A stretch of 64,000 bases of DNA from Paraoerskovia marina DSM 21750 (GCF_000701465.1 NZ_JNIY01000003.1:620001-684000), one strand, 5' to 3'; counted from the stretch's first letter, positions 15,594 through 24,919 are shown. Notes: generated by a model not told the origin, from the sequence alone. Numbers and translations are program-made.

Positions 15594-17392
15594 GTGCCGT
15601 GAACGAGAACGCCCCGGCCACGGACCCCGTCGACCCTCCGGCCGTCCGCGCCGCCCGGTCCGTCGTCGACCTGCTGCTGGCCCACGGGATGCGCGACGCG
15701 GTCGTGTGCCCGGGGTCGCGCTCGGCCCCGCTGGCCTACGCGCTCGCCGACGCCGAGGCCGAGGGCCGGGTGCGGCTGCACGTCCGGGTCGACGAGCGCA
15801 CGGCAGGGTTTCTCGCGCTCGGGCTGTCCCGCGGCGCAGGGCTCGACGGGCCTCCGGTGCCGGTGGCGGTCGTGACGACCTCCGGCACCGCTGCGGCGAA
15901 CCTGCACCCCGCGATCCTCGAGGCGCACCACGCGGGGGTCCCCGTCGTCGCCCTCACGGCGGACCGCCCGCACGAGCTGCGGGGCACCGGGGCGAACCAG
16001 ACCACCGACCAGGTCGGGCTCTTCGGCACGGCCGTGCGCCACGCAGTCGACGTACCGGCGCCCGAGGGGAGGGACGGGCAGGACCGAGACCTGCGTGACG
16101 TCGTCACGCGCGCCGTGGTCGCCGCGACCGGGGCGCGGACGGCCTACCCGGGGCCGGTCCACCTCAACCTCGCCTTCCGTGACCCGCTCGCCCCGTCGCG
16201 CCTGCGAGCCGCGGGCGAGGGAAGCGGCAGCGGGACGGACGTGCCCGTCGTCGGGCGCGTCGAACCGGTCCTCGCCCCCGACGTCCTCGCTCACCCGCTG
16301 CTCGACGTCGGACCGGACGAGCCGCCCACCGTCCTCGTCGCCGGCGACGGCGCCGGACCGCACGCCCGCCGCCTGGCGGAGGCACGCGGGTGGCCGGTGC
16401 TCGCCGAGGCCTCCTCCGGGGCATCGGGTGGCTCGAACGGGATCGCCGCCCACCGGCTCGTGCTCGGGGTCGAGGGCCTGATGTCGACGGTCCGGCGCGT
16501 CGTCGTCGCCGGCCGGCCGACGCTGTCCCGTCCCGTGCAGGCGCTGCTGGGCCGCAAGGACGTCGACGTCGTCGTCCTCGCCCCGGGCGGAGCGCCGTGG
16601 CCCGACGCCGCCCGCAGCGCCGCGCTCGTGCTTCCCGCCGTCCCCGCGCGATGGTGGGAGGCTGAGCCCGGCCCCGCGGGCCACCTGGACCAGTGGCGCC
16701 GCGCGGGGACGGCTGCCGCCGTCGCCGTCGCCCGGGTGCTCGACGACGACGAGGCCCTGACCGGCGTGCACGTCGCCCGCGCCGTGGCGCGCGCGACCGG
16801 GGCCGGGGGACTGCTCGTCGTCGGATCGTCCAACCCCGTACGCGACCTCGACCTGGTTCTCGACGCCACGCCCCCGCTCGTCCTCGCGAACCGCGGCCTC
16901 GCCGGCATCGACGGCACCGTCTCGACGGCGACCGGCGTGGCCGTCGCCGCGGGTCGGCCCACCACGCTCCTGGCCGGAGACCTGACCTTCCTCCACGACG
17001 CGGGCGGGCTGCTGCGCGGGCCGGGAGAGCCGCCGCTCGACCTCCGGATCGTCGTGGTCGACGACGACGGAGGCTCGATCTTCGCGACCCTCGAGCACGG
17101 GCGCCTCGCCACGGAGGGCGACCGCGCCGCAGCGCGGTTCGAGCGGATCTTCGGCACTCCGCACGGGGCAGACCTGGGGACGATAGCCGCCGGCTACGGG
17201 GTCGCGGTCGTCGAGATCGACGGACGTGCGGGCACCGGCCCCGACGCGCGCGACGAGCTCCGGTCGGCGCTGGCCCGCCCGGTCCACGGCATGCAGATGA
17301 TCCACGTGTGGGTCGGGCGCGACGGCCGGCGGACCCACGGCCAGGCGCTCGCGGCGGCCGTGGTCCGGGCCTGCTCCTCCGTCCGCTCCTAG
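15590..17392 (+). CDS. menD: SEPHCHC synthase MenD
   Basis: Thiamine-diphosphate-dependent enzyme joining 2-oxoglutarate and isochorismate (2-succinyl-5-enolpyruvyl-6-hydroxy-3-cyclohexene-1-carboxylate synthase). The 600-residue product has the MenD N-terminus VVCPGSRSAPLAYALA, the TTSGTAAANLHPAILEA segment and a C-terminal ThDP/Mg2+ region (LAGDLTFLHDAGGLL, then VVVDDDGGSIFATLE). The GTG at 15590 overlaps the menC stop; a second in-frame GTG at 15599 is also possible. HtrA follows after a 72-base gap. Confidence 0.94.
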   Translation: MSAVNENAPATDPVDPPAVRAARSVVDLLLAHGMRDAVVCPGSRSAPLAYALADAEAEGRVRLHVRVDERTAGFLALGLSRGAGLDGPPVPVAVVTTSGTAAANLHPAILEAHHAGVPVVALTADRPHELRGTGANQTTDQVGLFGTAVRHAVDVPAPEGRDGQDRDLRDVVTRAVVAATGARTAYPGPVHLNLAFRDPLAPSRLRAAGEGSGSGTDVPVVGRVEPVLAPDVLAHPLLDVGPDEPPTVLVAGDGAGPHARRLAEARGWPVLAEASSGASGGSNGIAAHRLVLGVEGLMSTVRRVVVAGRPTLSRPVQALLGRKDVDVVVLAPGGAPWPDAARSAALVLPAVPARWWEAEPGPAGHLDQWRRAGTAAAVAVARVLDDDEALTGVHVARAVARATGAGGLLVVGSSNPVRDLDLVLDATPPLVLANRGLAGIDGTVSTATGVAVAAGRPTTLLAGDLTFLHDAGGLLRGPGEPPLDLRIVVVDDDGGSIFATLEHGRLATEGDRAAARFERIFGTPHGADLGTIAAGYGVAVVEIDGRAGTGPDARDELRSALARPVHGMQMIHVWVGRDGRRTHGQALAAAVVRACSSVRS

Positions 17393-17464
17393 CAAACTCC
17401 CAGGTTCCCCGGAGGCGCATCCCAGCATGAGCAGGTGGAATAGGGACACACCGAGGAGGACAAT

Positions 17465-18916
17465 GTGAGCGATCAGCAGCAACCCGGGGGACCGGACGAG
17501 CACCCGCAGCCCGACATGACCCAGCCCGTACCGCCGGTTCCGCCCGAGCCGTCGGCGCCGGAGCCGACCCCGACCTACGCCGACGGGGCGACCCCGCCCG
17601 CGGGCCCCCAGCAGATGCAGCAGCCGTCCTATCCTCCGTACCAGGAGGACCACTGGGCGCAGCAGCCGTACACGCCCGTCCAGGAGCAGCCTGCGAAGAA
17701 GAAGAAGAAGACGTGGATCCCGATCACCGCGGCCGTGGTCGCGGCCCTCGTGGTCGGCGGTCTCGGGACGGCCGCCGCGCTGGACGCTTTCGACGACGAC
17801 TCGTCCTCCTCGCTGGCGACGGTGGGCGAGGACGAGGACCGGAGCGACGTCGACGGCCCGGTCGAGGCCGACGGGGAGACCCCGGACTGGGAGGCCGTCT
17901 CGGCCGCGGTCGCGCCGTCCGTCGTCTCGATCCAGGTCTCGTCCGGGCAGTCGGGTGCTGAGGGATCCGGTGTCGTCATGGACGACGAGGGCCACGTCCT
18001 GACCAACAACCACGTCGTCTCCGGGGCCGACCAGGTTCAGGTCACGCTCAGCGACGGCACGCTCTACCCCGCCGAGATCGTCGGGACGGACGACGCGACG
18101 GACCTCGCGGTGGTCCAGATCCAGGACCCGCCGGACGACCTGACCCCCGCGACCTTCGGCGACTCCGACGGCATCGAGGTCGGCGAGCCCGTGATGGCTG
18201 TCGGCAACCCGCTCGGGCTGGCCAACACCGCGACCACCGGCATCGTCTCGGCGATCGACCGCCCGGTGCAGGCCTCGGGCGAGGACGGCTCGACGACGGT
18301 CGTTACCAACGCCATCCAGATCGACGCGGCCGTCAACCCCGGCAACTCGGGCGGGCCGTTGTTCGACTCCGAGGGCCGCGTCATCGGCATCACCTCGTCG
18401 ATCGCGACGCTCTCCGACGGGACGAGCCAGTCCGGCTCGATCGGCCTCGGCTTCGCGATCCCGGTCAACCTCGCGCTCGACGTCGGCGAGCAGCTCATCG
18501 AGTCGGGCTCGGCCGAGCACGCGTTCCTCGGCGTGACGCTGGCCGACACCACCGTGACGGCCGACGGCGTGACCCGCCTCGGGACCGAGGTCGGCGAGGT
18601 GACGCCAGGCTCCGCGGCGGACGAGGGCGGTATCCAGGCCGGCGACGTCATCGTCGCGATCGACGGTGACCCTGTCAGCGGTGCCGCGTCACTGACCGGC
18701 TACGTGCGCGAGCGCCGGGCCGGTGAGGTCTCGACGATCACGCTCGTGCGTGACGGGCAGACGCAGGACGTCGACGTCACGTTCCAAACACGTGCGGCGG
18801 AGGAGGAGGCCGAGGAGTCGCCGAACACGCCGAACCCTGACGAGGAGGGCGACGGTTCGCAGATCCCGGACGAGATCCCGGACTGGCTGCGCGACCTGCT
18901 GGAGCAGCGGGGCTGA
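17465..18916 (+). CDS. HtrA/DegP-like serine protease with PDZ domain
   Basis: Membrane-anchored surface protease of 483 residues. A proline/glutamine-rich cytoplasmic N-terminus (1-77) leads to a lysine cluster, one transmembrane helix (about 84-105), an acidic linker, a trypsin-like domain with catalytic triad H183 (TNNHVV), D213 (DATDLAV) and S295 (GNSGGP), a PDZ domain (about 350-435) and an acidic tail. GTG at 17465 follows GAGGAGGA; an out-of-frame ATG two bases earlier is followed at once by a stop. Likely role is envelope protein quality control. A strong terminator follows. Confidence 0.93.
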   Translation: MSDQQQPGGPDEHPQPDMTQPVPPVPPEPSAPEPTPTYADGATPPAGPQQMQQPSYPPYQEDHWAQQPYTPVQEQPAKKKKKTWIPITAAVVAALVVGGLGTAAALDAFDDDSSSSLATVGEDEDRSDVDGPVEADGETPDWEAVSAAVAPSVVSIQVSSGQSGAEGSGVVMDDEGHVLTNNHVVSGADQVQVTLSDGTLYPAEIVGTDDATDLAVVQIQDPPDDLTPATFGDSDGIEVGEPVMAVGNPLGLANTATTGIVSAIDRPVQASGEDGSTTVVTNAIQIDAAVNPGNSGGPLFDSEGRVIGITSSIATLSDGTSQSGSIGLGFAIPVNLALDVGEQLIESGSAEHAFLGVTLADTTVTADGVTRLGTEVGEVTPGSAADEGGIQAGDVIVAIDGDPVSGAASLTGYVRERRAGEVSTITLVRDGQTQDVDVTFQTRAAEEEAEESPNTPNPDEEGDGSQIPDEIPDWLRDLLEQRG

Positions 18917-18934
18917 TCGCAGACCCTGCGACCT

Positions 18935-18976
18935 ACGACGGCGGGCCGTCCCCGAGAGGGGGCGGCCCGCCGTCGT
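18935..18976. terminator. Bidirectional terminator between htrA and the GNAT gene
   Basis: ACGACGGCGGGCCG and CGGCCCGCCGTCGT pair perfectly, and inner CCCC/GGGG closes a GAGA loop. It lies between the convergent ends of the protease and the acetyltransferase. Confidence 0.85.
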
Positions 18977-18992
18977 GGTGCGTGGAGGTCGG

Positions 18993-19436
18993 TCAGTCGA
19001 GCACCCGGCTGAAGTAGGTCGCGTCCGCCGAGTACCCCAGGGCTCCGTAGAGGTCGCCGCCGTCGTGCGCGACGAGGCCCAGGCGGCTCGCGCCCGTGGA
19101 CCGGGCCCAGGTCTCGCCGGCCCGCACGAGGGCCGTCGCGACGCCCTGGCGGCGCAGGTGCGGAAGAACGGCGACCTCCTCGATGCGGACCAGGTCGCCA
19201 CCGGCGCCGAGGGTGCGCTGGTGCCCGGCAAGGAGGTGGCCGACGATGCCCTCGCTCGGGTGCTCTGCCACGACCAGGTAGGTACCGAGCGCCGAGGTCA
19301 GGCGCCCGAACGACTGGTTGAACTCGTCCCGGGTCGGCGCCTCACCGGGAAGCTCCTGGACCAGGGGCCAGACGGCGTCGCGGTCGCCGATCGTCGCGCG
19401 GCGGATCTCGAACTCGGGCGTGGACTGCTCAGGCAT
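18993..19436 (-). CDS. GNAT family N-acetyltransferase
   Basis: A 147-residue acetyltransferase with the GNAT fold. The acetyl-CoA pyrophosphate loop is LRRQGVATALV (Q/RxxGxG/A motif), preceded by the VRIEEVAVLP beta strand and followed by GLVAHDGGDLYGALGYS. The first helix/strand region reads EIRRATIGDRDAVWPLVQEL. The ATG at 19436 starts just before this; the frame remains open to 19469, and neither start has a good Shine-Dalgarno sequence. Substrate cannot be told. It sits between htrA (convergent) and menF (same strand). Confidence 0.82.
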   Translation of the reverse strand: MPEQSTPEFEIRRATIGDRDAVWPLVQELPGEAPTRDEFNQSFGRLTSALGTYLVVAEHPSEGIVGHLLAGHQRTLGAGGDLVRIEEVAVLPHLRRQGVATALVRAGETWARSTGASRLGLVAHDGGDLYGALGYSADATYFSRVLD

Positions 19437-19497
19437 GGTCGTCAACGTATAGACGCACATACCGGTCATGGGTGGTGTGCCGGTATACGGGCGCTAC

Positions 19498-20883
19498 TTA
19501 GGGGTGGTTCCAGATTCCCCGGAGCGCGCTCCGGACGGGCTCGAGCTTCGCCTCGGACTCGACGAGCTCTGCCCGGGAATCCGAGGCTGCGACGATTCCG
19601 CAGCCGGCGAAGAGCCGGACCGTCCGCGGGTCCGCGTGGGAGATCTCGGCGCACCGGAGTGCGATTCCCCACTCGCCGTCGCCGTCGGCTCCCAGCCACC
19701 CGACGGGCCCTGCGTACCGGCCACGGTCCATGCCCTCGATCTCGCGGATCATCTCGCGGGCAGCCGTGGTCGGGGTCCCGCAGACGGCGGCCGACGGGTG
19801 GAGGGCGGCGGCCAGGGCGAGGGAGGACGGCGTCCGTCCCTCGCTGTTCTCCTCGGCCACCGTGTGCCCGAGGACGCCCGTGACGTCGGAGGCGAGGTGC
19901 AGGACGTTCGGCAGGTGGAGCACGAAGGGGGCGTCCGGGACGTTCATGGACGAGCAGAAGGGCTCGAGCGCGTCGGCGACCGAGCGCACCGCGTACTCGT
20001 GCTCCTCCAGGTCCTTCGACGAGCTGGCGAGGAACACGGCAGGGTCCGGCCCGTCGTCGGGCAGAGGTGCTGCGCGACGGATCGTCCCGGCCAGCACCCG
20101 CGACGTGACCAGCCCCTTCTCCGAGCGCACGAGCAGCTCGGGGGTCGCTCCCGCGAGCCCGTCCACGCTGAACGTCCAGCACGACGGATAGTTCTGCGCG
20201 AGGTTGGCGAGCAGCCACCGGGCGTCCACCGGACGCTCGGCGGTCGTGACCACGTCCCGCGCCAGGACGACCTTGTCCACCTCGCCGTCGCGGATCCTAC
20301 GGGTGGCCTCCTGCACGACGGCGGCCCAGTCCTCGGTCCCAAGCGCGCCCGGGTGCTCGACGACCTCGCCGGGGGACGAGACGGGCGTGCGGCCGTCGGG
20401 GTCGAGGAGATGGGTGCCGGGCGAGTGGGAGAGCGAGCCGGTCGCGTCGATCGTGGTGAGCCACGTCGTCGTGCCGCGACGGCCCACGACCACGCGCGGG
20501 ACGATCAGCACGCCGCACGGCCGGGCATCGCCGTCGGCCCCGACGACGTCGTCGAACGCGAACGAGCCGAAGGCGACCGGTCCTGCGCCGGGCACGTGCA
20601 CCTCGTCGCGGACGACGGCGCGGGCGAGGGCCTCCTGCCAGGCGGCCTCGGCGTCGGCGAACCGGCCGGGGCCGTAGGTCTCGAGCCGGAGCGCCTCGCC
20701 CCAGCCGACGATCCCCTCGCCCCGGCGCACCCAGCTCAACGGCCGGGCGTCGGGGAGCAGGTCGATCAGCGCGGCGGGCCCGTCGGGCAGGTCGTCGATC
20801 GCGATCGTCCGGACCACGAGCGTGGGCTGCGGACGCGCGGAAGGCGCCGACACGGTCGTGGGCGCGGGGATCTCTGCAGTCAT
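19498..20883 (-). CDS. menF: Isochorismate synthase MenF
   Basis: Chorismate-binding enzyme that starts menaquinone synthesis by converting chorismate to isochorismate. The 461-residue product has the characteristic C-terminal half: DKVVLARDV, LLANLAQNYPSCWTF, GATPELLVR, SRVLAGTIRR, VLHLPNVLHLASDVTG, HPSAAVCGTP and RYAGPVGWLG. The first two-thirds are more variable. ATG at 20883. It is back to back with menG (ubiE), separated by only about 60 bases, so the two divergent men genes share one small control region. The menD, menC and menJ neighbours favour menaquinone over siderophore use. Confidence 0.92.
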   Translation of the reverse strand: MTAEIPAPTTVSAPSARPQPTLVVRTIAIDDLPDGPAALIDLLPDARPLSWVRRGEGIVGWGEALRLETYGPGRFADAEAAWQEALARAVVRDEVHVPGAGPVAFGSFAFDDVVGADGDARPCGVLIVPRVVVGRRGTTTWLTTIDATGSLSHSPGTHLLDPDGRTPVSSPGEVVEHPGALGTEDWAAVVQEATRRIRDGEVDKVVLARDVVTTAERPVDARWLLANLAQNYPSCWTFSVDGLAGATPELLVRSEKGLVTSRVLAGTIRRAAPLPDDGPDPAVFLASSSKDLEEHEYAVRSVADALEPFCSSMNVPDAPFVLHLPNVLHLASDVTGVLGHTVAEENSEGRTPSSLALAAALHPSAAVCGTPTTAAREMIREIEGMDRGRYAGPVGWLGADGDGEWGIALRCAEISHADPRTVRLFAGCGIVAASDSRAELVESEAKLEPVRSALRGIWNHP

Positions 20884-20943
20884 CGAGGATCAGCCTAAGC
20901 CTGGCATCCGCGGTTTGCGGCCCGGTCGTGGAACGATGTGACC

Positions 20944-21639
20944 ATGTCGCGCGCAAGCCTGGAGAAGAAGCCCACCGAGGTCGCCTCGATGTTCGACGGG
21001 ATCGCCCGTCACTACGATCTCGTCAACGACCTCGCCTCGCTGGGGCAGGACCGGCGATGGCGCCGGCTCACCGTCGACGCGGTCGGCGCGATGCCGGGGG
21101 AGCGTGTTCTCGACCTCGCGGCCGGGACCGGTACCTCGAGCGAGCCGTTCGACGCCGACGACGTGCGCGTGGTCCCGTGCGACTTCTCGATCGGGATGCT
21201 CCGCACCGGGAAGGCCCGGCGTCCCGACCTCCCGTTCGTCGCCGGTGACGCCACGCACCTCCCGTTCGCGGACGCCAGCTTCGACGCGGTCACGATCTCG
21301 TTCGGTCTGCGCAACGTCGTCGACACGTCGGCCGCGCTCGCCGAGATGCTCCGCGTCGTCCGCCCCGGCGGTCGCGTGGTGATCTGCGAGTTCTCCGAGC
21401 CCACGTGGGCGCCGTTCCGCACCGTCTACAACGAGTACCTGATGCGCGCGCTGCCGAAGGTCGCGGGCGTCGTCTCGAAGGATCCGGGGTCCTACGAGTA
21501 CCTGGCCGAGTCGATCCGCGAGTGGCCGGTCCAGGAGGAGCTCGGCCGGCTCATGCTGCGGGCGGGGTGGGAGCAGGTCGCCTACCGCAATCTCACGGGA
21601 GGGATCGTCGCGCTGCACCGCGGCGTGCGCCCCTTCTGA
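20944..21639 (+). CDS. menG: Demethylmenaquinone methyltransferase (UbiE/MenG)
   Basis: SAM-dependent methyltransferase doing the C-methylation step of menaquinone. The 231-residue product carries the UbiE N-terminus [20 protein letters not shown] motif [11 protein letters not shown], a post-I aspartate in PCDFSIGML, and the UbiE signatures [12 protein letters not shown] and [14 protein letters not shown]. The ATG at 20944 is used; a GTG at 20938 in the same frame with slightly better Shine-Dalgarno spacing is an alternative. Divergent from menF. Confidence 0.94.
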   Translation: MSRASLEKKPTEVASMFDGIARHYDLVNDLASLGQDRRWRRLTVDAVGAMPGERVLDLAAGTGTSSEPFDADDVRVVPCDFSIGMLRTGKARRPDLPFVAGDATHLPFADASFDAVTISFGLRNVVDTSAALAEMLRVVRPGGRVVICEFSEPTWAPFRTVYNEYLMRALPKVAGVVSKDPGSYEYLAESIREWPVQEELGRLMLRAGWEQVAYRNLTGGIVALHRGVRPF

Positions 21640-21696
21640 GCAAGGTGTGCCTTAGTTCACATCGCGCCACAGATGTGGATAGAGTGTGATCGAACG

Positions 21697-21714
21697 TTGT
21701 GACTGCCTTCACAA
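21697..21714. promoter_or_regulatory. Rex/CRP-type operator upstream of menJ-nuo
   Basis: TTGTGA-CTGCCT-TCACAA is an exact inverted repeat with N6 spacing, 69 bases before the menJ start. It matches the Rex operator core (TTGTGAA-N4-TTCACAA) at all but one base and also fits the CRP/GlxR core TGTGA-N6-TCACA. Which protein binds cannot be told from the site alone. Confidence 0.75.
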
Positions 21715-21783
21715 CCTCTGCGGCGCGCGCTCGTGGCCGCAGTGGGAGAGGGTTGAGCGAGTCGGTCCGACCTAGGGATTCAG

Positions 21784-23088
21784 GTGAGCATGAGCAACAG
21801 CGATGATGCGGATGTCATCGTCGTCGGCGCGGGCCCCGCGGGCTCAGCCGTCGCGCACTACTGCGCTGTTGCCGGCCTCACCGTCCTCGTCCTGGAGAAG
21901 GCGAGCTTCCCCCGCGACAAGATCTGCGGCGACGGACTGACGCCTCGTGCCGTGGCCGAGCTGGCCCGGATGGGGGTCGACACCTCCGAGGACGACGGGT
22001 GGATCCGCAACGAGGGCCTGCGGGTGGTCGCGGGAGCCCGTTCCTGGGAGCTCGCCTGGCCCGAGATCGACGCCTACCCGTCCTACGGGATGGCGCGGGC
22101 GCGCACCTCGCTCGACCACCGACTGGTCCAGCACGCCCAGGCCTCCGGGGCGAAGCTGCGCGAGCGCACGGCCGTGACCGGGCCCGTCGTCGACGAGCGC
22201 ACCGACCGCGTCGTCGGTGTCACGGCGCGCGACGTGGACGAGCGCGGGCGCAAGGTCGGCGACGAGATCACGTTCCGCGCACCGATCGTCGTGGCCGCCG
22301 ACGGCGTGTCGTCCCGGTTCGCCCTCGGGCTCGGCCTCGAGAAGCGCGTCGACCGCCCGGTGGGCGTCGCCGTCCGGACCTACTTCGAGACTCCGCGGCA
22401 CGACGACCCGTGGATGGAGTCGCACCTGGAGCTGTGGGACGGCGCACCGGGCCGCTCGAACCAGCTCCCCGGCTACGGCTGGATCTTCTCCCTCGGTGAC
22501 GGCACGGCGAACGTGGGGCTCGGCTCGGTGAGCTCGACCCCGGCGCGGCAGTCGGCGGCGAACATCGACTACAAGGACCTCTTCGGCAAGTGGATGGCGA
22601 ACGCCCCGGGCGACTGGGAGTTCACACCGGAGAACCAGCGCGGTCCCGTGCGCGGGGCGGCGCTCCCGATGGGGTTCAACCGCAAGCCCCTCTACACCCG
22701 CGGAGTCTTCCTCGTGGGGGACTCGGGCGGCATGGTCAGCCCGTTCAACGGCGAGGGCATCGCCTACGCCCTGCAGGCCGGTCGCGTCGCCGCCGACGCG
22801 ATCGCCCAGGCGCGGACGCGCGGGACTGACGCCGCACGCGAGCGAGTGCTCGAGCGCTACCCGCGGCAGATGAGCGACGAGCTGGGTGGGTACTACACGC
22901 TCGGCCGGATCTTCGTGAGACTGATCGAGCAGCCGCGCATCATGCAGGCGTGCACCAGGTACGGACTGCCACGGCCTGTCGTGATGCGGTTCGTCCTGAA
23001 GCTGTTGTCCGATTGCTACGACCCGCACGGTGGCGACTGGGTGGACCGAGTCATCACCGGGTTGACCAAGGTGGTTCCCAGCTCATGA
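21784..23088 (+). CDS. menJ: Geranylgeranyl reductase family protein (menaquinone reductase MenJ type)
   Basis: FAD-dependent oxidoreductase of 434 residues. N-terminal dinucleotide motif VVGAGPAGSAVAHY (about 13-26), the family motif CGDGLTPRAV near 51, and the second FAD site VGDSGGMVSPFNGEGIAYAL. In actinobacteria this family includes MenJ, which saturates one isoprene unit of the menaquinone side chain. Placement at the head of the nuo operon and among men genes supports this over archaeal-type lipid reduction. GTG at 21784, or ATG at 21790. The long leader holds a Rex/CRP-type palindrome. Confidence 0.88.
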   Translation: MSMSNSDDADVIVVGAGPAGSAVAHYCAVAGLTVLVLEKASFPRDKICGDGLTPRAVAELARMGVDTSEDDGWIRNEGLRVVAGARSWELAWPEIDAYPSYGMARARTSLDHRLVQHAQASGAKLRERTAVTGPVVDERTDRVVGVTARDVDERGRKVGDEITFRAPIVVAADGVSSRFALGLGLEKRVDRPVGVAVRTYFETPRHDDPWMESHLELWDGAPGRSNQLPGYGWIFSLGDGTANVGLGSVSSTPARQSAANIDYKDLFGKWMANAPGDWEFTPENQRGPVRGAALPMGFNRKPLYTRGVFLVGDSGGMVSPFNGEGIAYALQAGRVAADAIAQARTRGTDAARERVLERYPRQMSDELGGYYTLGRIFVRLIEQPRIMQACTRYGLPRPVVMRFVLKLLSDCYDPHGGDWVDRVITGLTKVVPSS

Positions 23089-23147
23089 CCAGCCCGAACC
23101 TGTCAGCGTCGACGTTTCGAGCCCTCGCCCGAGGAGTGATCTCATGA
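23085..23147 (+). CDS. Putative 20-residue ORF coupling menJ to nuoA
   Basis: A 20-codon ORF ([20 protein letters not shown]) whose ATG overlaps the menJ stop by four bases (ATGA) and whose stop overlaps the nuoA ATG by four bases. AAGGTGG lies upstream of its ATG. No family is recognised. It fills the whole menJ-nuoA gap exactly, so it may be a translational relay or chance. No proof it is made. Confidence 0.35.
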   Translation: MTSPNLSASTFRALARGVIS

Positions 23148-23506
23148 CCAACCCCTACGTGCCCCTGCTGTTCCTCATGGGGATCGGCGCGGTCCTCGCG
23201 CTCGGCGGTGTCGGGGCGAGCGCGATCCTCGGCCCGAAGCGCTACAACCGGGCGAAGCTCGACGCGTACGAGTGCGGGATCGAGCCCACGCCCCACGCGG
23301 TCGGCGGCGGTCGCTTCCCCATCAAGTACTACCTCGTCGCGATGACGTTCATCGTCTTCGACATCGAGGTCGTCTTCCTCTACCCGTGGGCCGTCGACTT
23401 CGCCACGCTCGCCGGGTTCGGGCTCGTCGCCATGCTGACCTTCATCGCCCTGATCACCGTGCCGTTCGTCTACGAGTGGCGTCGCGGCGGTTTCGAGTGG
23501 GACTAG
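23144..23506 (+). CDS. nuoA: NADH-quinone oxidoreductase subunit A
   Basis: Three-helix membrane subunit of complex I next to the quinone chamber. The 120-residue product has the family motifs YECGIEP and [16 protein letters not shown] at 23144 has GAGGAG eight bases upstream. It opens the canonical nuoABCDEFGHIJKLMN order, in which almost every junction is an overlap. Cotranscription with menJ upstream is likely. Confidence 0.98.
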   Translation: MTNPYVPLLFLMGIGAVLALGGVGASAILGPKRYNRAKLDAYECGIEPTPHAVGGGRFPIKYYLVAMTFIVFDIEVVFLYPWAVDFATLAGFGLVAMLTFIALITVPFVYEWRRGGFEWD

Positions 23507-23564
23507 TCGAGCAGCACTCGCACGCACCGACAGCACCGTTCGCGCGGACCAGGAGGTAGTCACC

Positions 23565-24116
23565 ATGGGGATCGAAGAAGCTCCATCCGGATTCTTGCTC
23601 ACGACCGTCGAGGACCTCGCGGGGTACTTCCGCAAGGCTTCCGTCTGGCCGGTGACGTTCGGGCTCGCGTGCTGCGCCATCGAGATGATGGCCGCGGGCG
23701 CGTCGAGGTTCGACCTGTCCCGGTACGGCATGGAGGTCTTCCGCGCCTCGCCCCGCCAGGCCGACCTCATGATCGTCGCCGGTCGTGTCAGCCAGAAGAT
23801 GGCACCCGTCGTGCGGCAGGTCTACGACCAGATGGCCGAGCCGAAGTGGGTCCTGTCGATGGGGGTCTGCGCCTCGTCGGGCGGCATGTTCAACAACTAC
23901 GCGATCGTGCAGGGCGTCGACCACATCGTCCCCGTCGACGTCTACCTTCCCGGCTGCCCGCCGCGGCCCGAGATGCTCATCAACGCGATCCTCGCCCTGC
24001 ACCAGCAGATCCAGGCGACGCCGCTCGGCGCCAACCGCGTCGAGGCGGCCCGTGCTGCGGAGGCGGCAGCTCTTGAGGCGACACCGACCCACCAGATGAA
24101 GGGGCTGCTGCGGTGA
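23565..24116 (+). CDS. nuoB: NADH-quinone oxidoreductase subunit B
   Basis: Peripheral-arm subunit binding the terminal 4Fe-4S cluster N2, which hands electrons to the quinone. The 183-residue product shows the tandem cysteines in [10 protein letters not shown], a third in [10 protein letters not shown] and a fourth in [10 protein letters not shown], the full ligand set. ATG at 23565 follows AGGAGG. Its last codons overlap the nuoC start. Confidence 0.98.
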   Translation: MGIEEAPSGFLLTTVEDLAGYFRKASVWPVTFGLACCAIEMMAAGASRFDLSRYGMEVFRASPRQADLMIVAGRVSQKMAPVVRQVYDQMAEPKWVLSMGVCASSGGMFNNYAIVQGVDHIVPVDVYLPGCPPRPEMLINAILALHQQIQATPLGANRVEAARAAEAAALEATPTHQMKGLLR

Positions 24117-24919
24117 GCGAGAACGACAAGCCGTCGGGCCGGGACGAGGCGCCGGTCGGGCCGCCCCCGCAGGCCGCGCCCCACGTCGACGAGGCCCAGG
24201 GTCCCCGGCAGAACGAGCTGGTCTCGGGCTCGGAGGGCCGGAGCACGCTCGAGGTCGTCGAGGTCCGTGAGGGGATGTTCGGCGCCCATGGTGCGGGGGA
24301 CACCTCGGGGTACGGCGGGCTGCGCCGTCCGGTCGCGATGCCCGGCGCCGCGACCCGGCCCTACGGGTCGTGGTTCGACGAGGCCGTCGACCTCCTCGCC
24401 GAGGTGCTCGAGGAGCAGGGGCTCCCGCTCTCCACCGCGCTCGAGTTCGTCGTCGTGGACCCCCCGGGGGACCACGCCGAGCTCACCCTGCACGTGCGCC
24501 GCGAGTACCTCGTCCAGGTCTGCCAGGCACTGCGGGACGACCAGGACCTGAGGTTCGAGCTCAGTCTCGGTGTCAGCGGCGTGCACTTCCCGCACGACAC
24601 GAACCGCGAGCTCCACGCGGTCTACCACCTGACGTCGATCACCCACGGTCGTCGCCTGCGCCTCGAGGTCTCCGTCCCCGACGTCGACCCGCACATCCCG
24701 TCGACGACGTCGGTGTACCCGACCAACGACTGGCACGAGCGCGAGACCTGGGACTTCTTCGGAATCGTCTTCGACGGGCACCCCGCGCTGGCGCGGATCG
24801 AGATGCCCGACGACTGGCCCGGGCATCCCCAGCGCAAGGACTACCCGCTCGGCGGGATCCCGGTCGAGTACAAGGGCGCGACGGTGCCCCCGGCAGACCA
24901 GAGGAGGTCGTACTCGTGA
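24113..24919 (+). CDS. nuoC: NADH-quinone oxidoreductase subunit C
   Basis: Peripheral-arm 30-kDa subunit (268 residues). The first 75 or so residues are a polar extension not found in minimal NuoC proteins. The conserved C-terminal region is [19 protein letters not shown] followed by the [19 protein letters not shown] motif. It is a separate gene, not a NuoCD fusion as in E. coli. GTG start overlaps nuoB; its stop overlaps the nuoD GTG. Confidence 0.97.
   Translation: MSENDKPSGRDEAPVGPPPQAAPHVDEAQGPRQNELVSGSEGRSTLEVVEVREGMFGAHGAGDTSGYGGLRRPVAMPGAATRPYGSWFDEAVDLLAEVLEEQGLPLSTALEFVVVDPPGDHAELTLHVRREYLVQVCQALRDDQDLRFELSLGVSGVHFPHDTNRELHAVYHLTSITHGRRLRLEVSVPDVDPHIPSTTSVYPTNDWHERETWDFFGIVFDGHPALARIEMPDDWPGHPQRKDYPLGGIPVEYKGATVPPADQRRSYS

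Noticed and set aside
14639-18520. 1293-codon frame antisense to menC-menD-htrA
   Set aside because: It spans several well-supported genes on the other strand, shows no domain, and has biased shadow composition.
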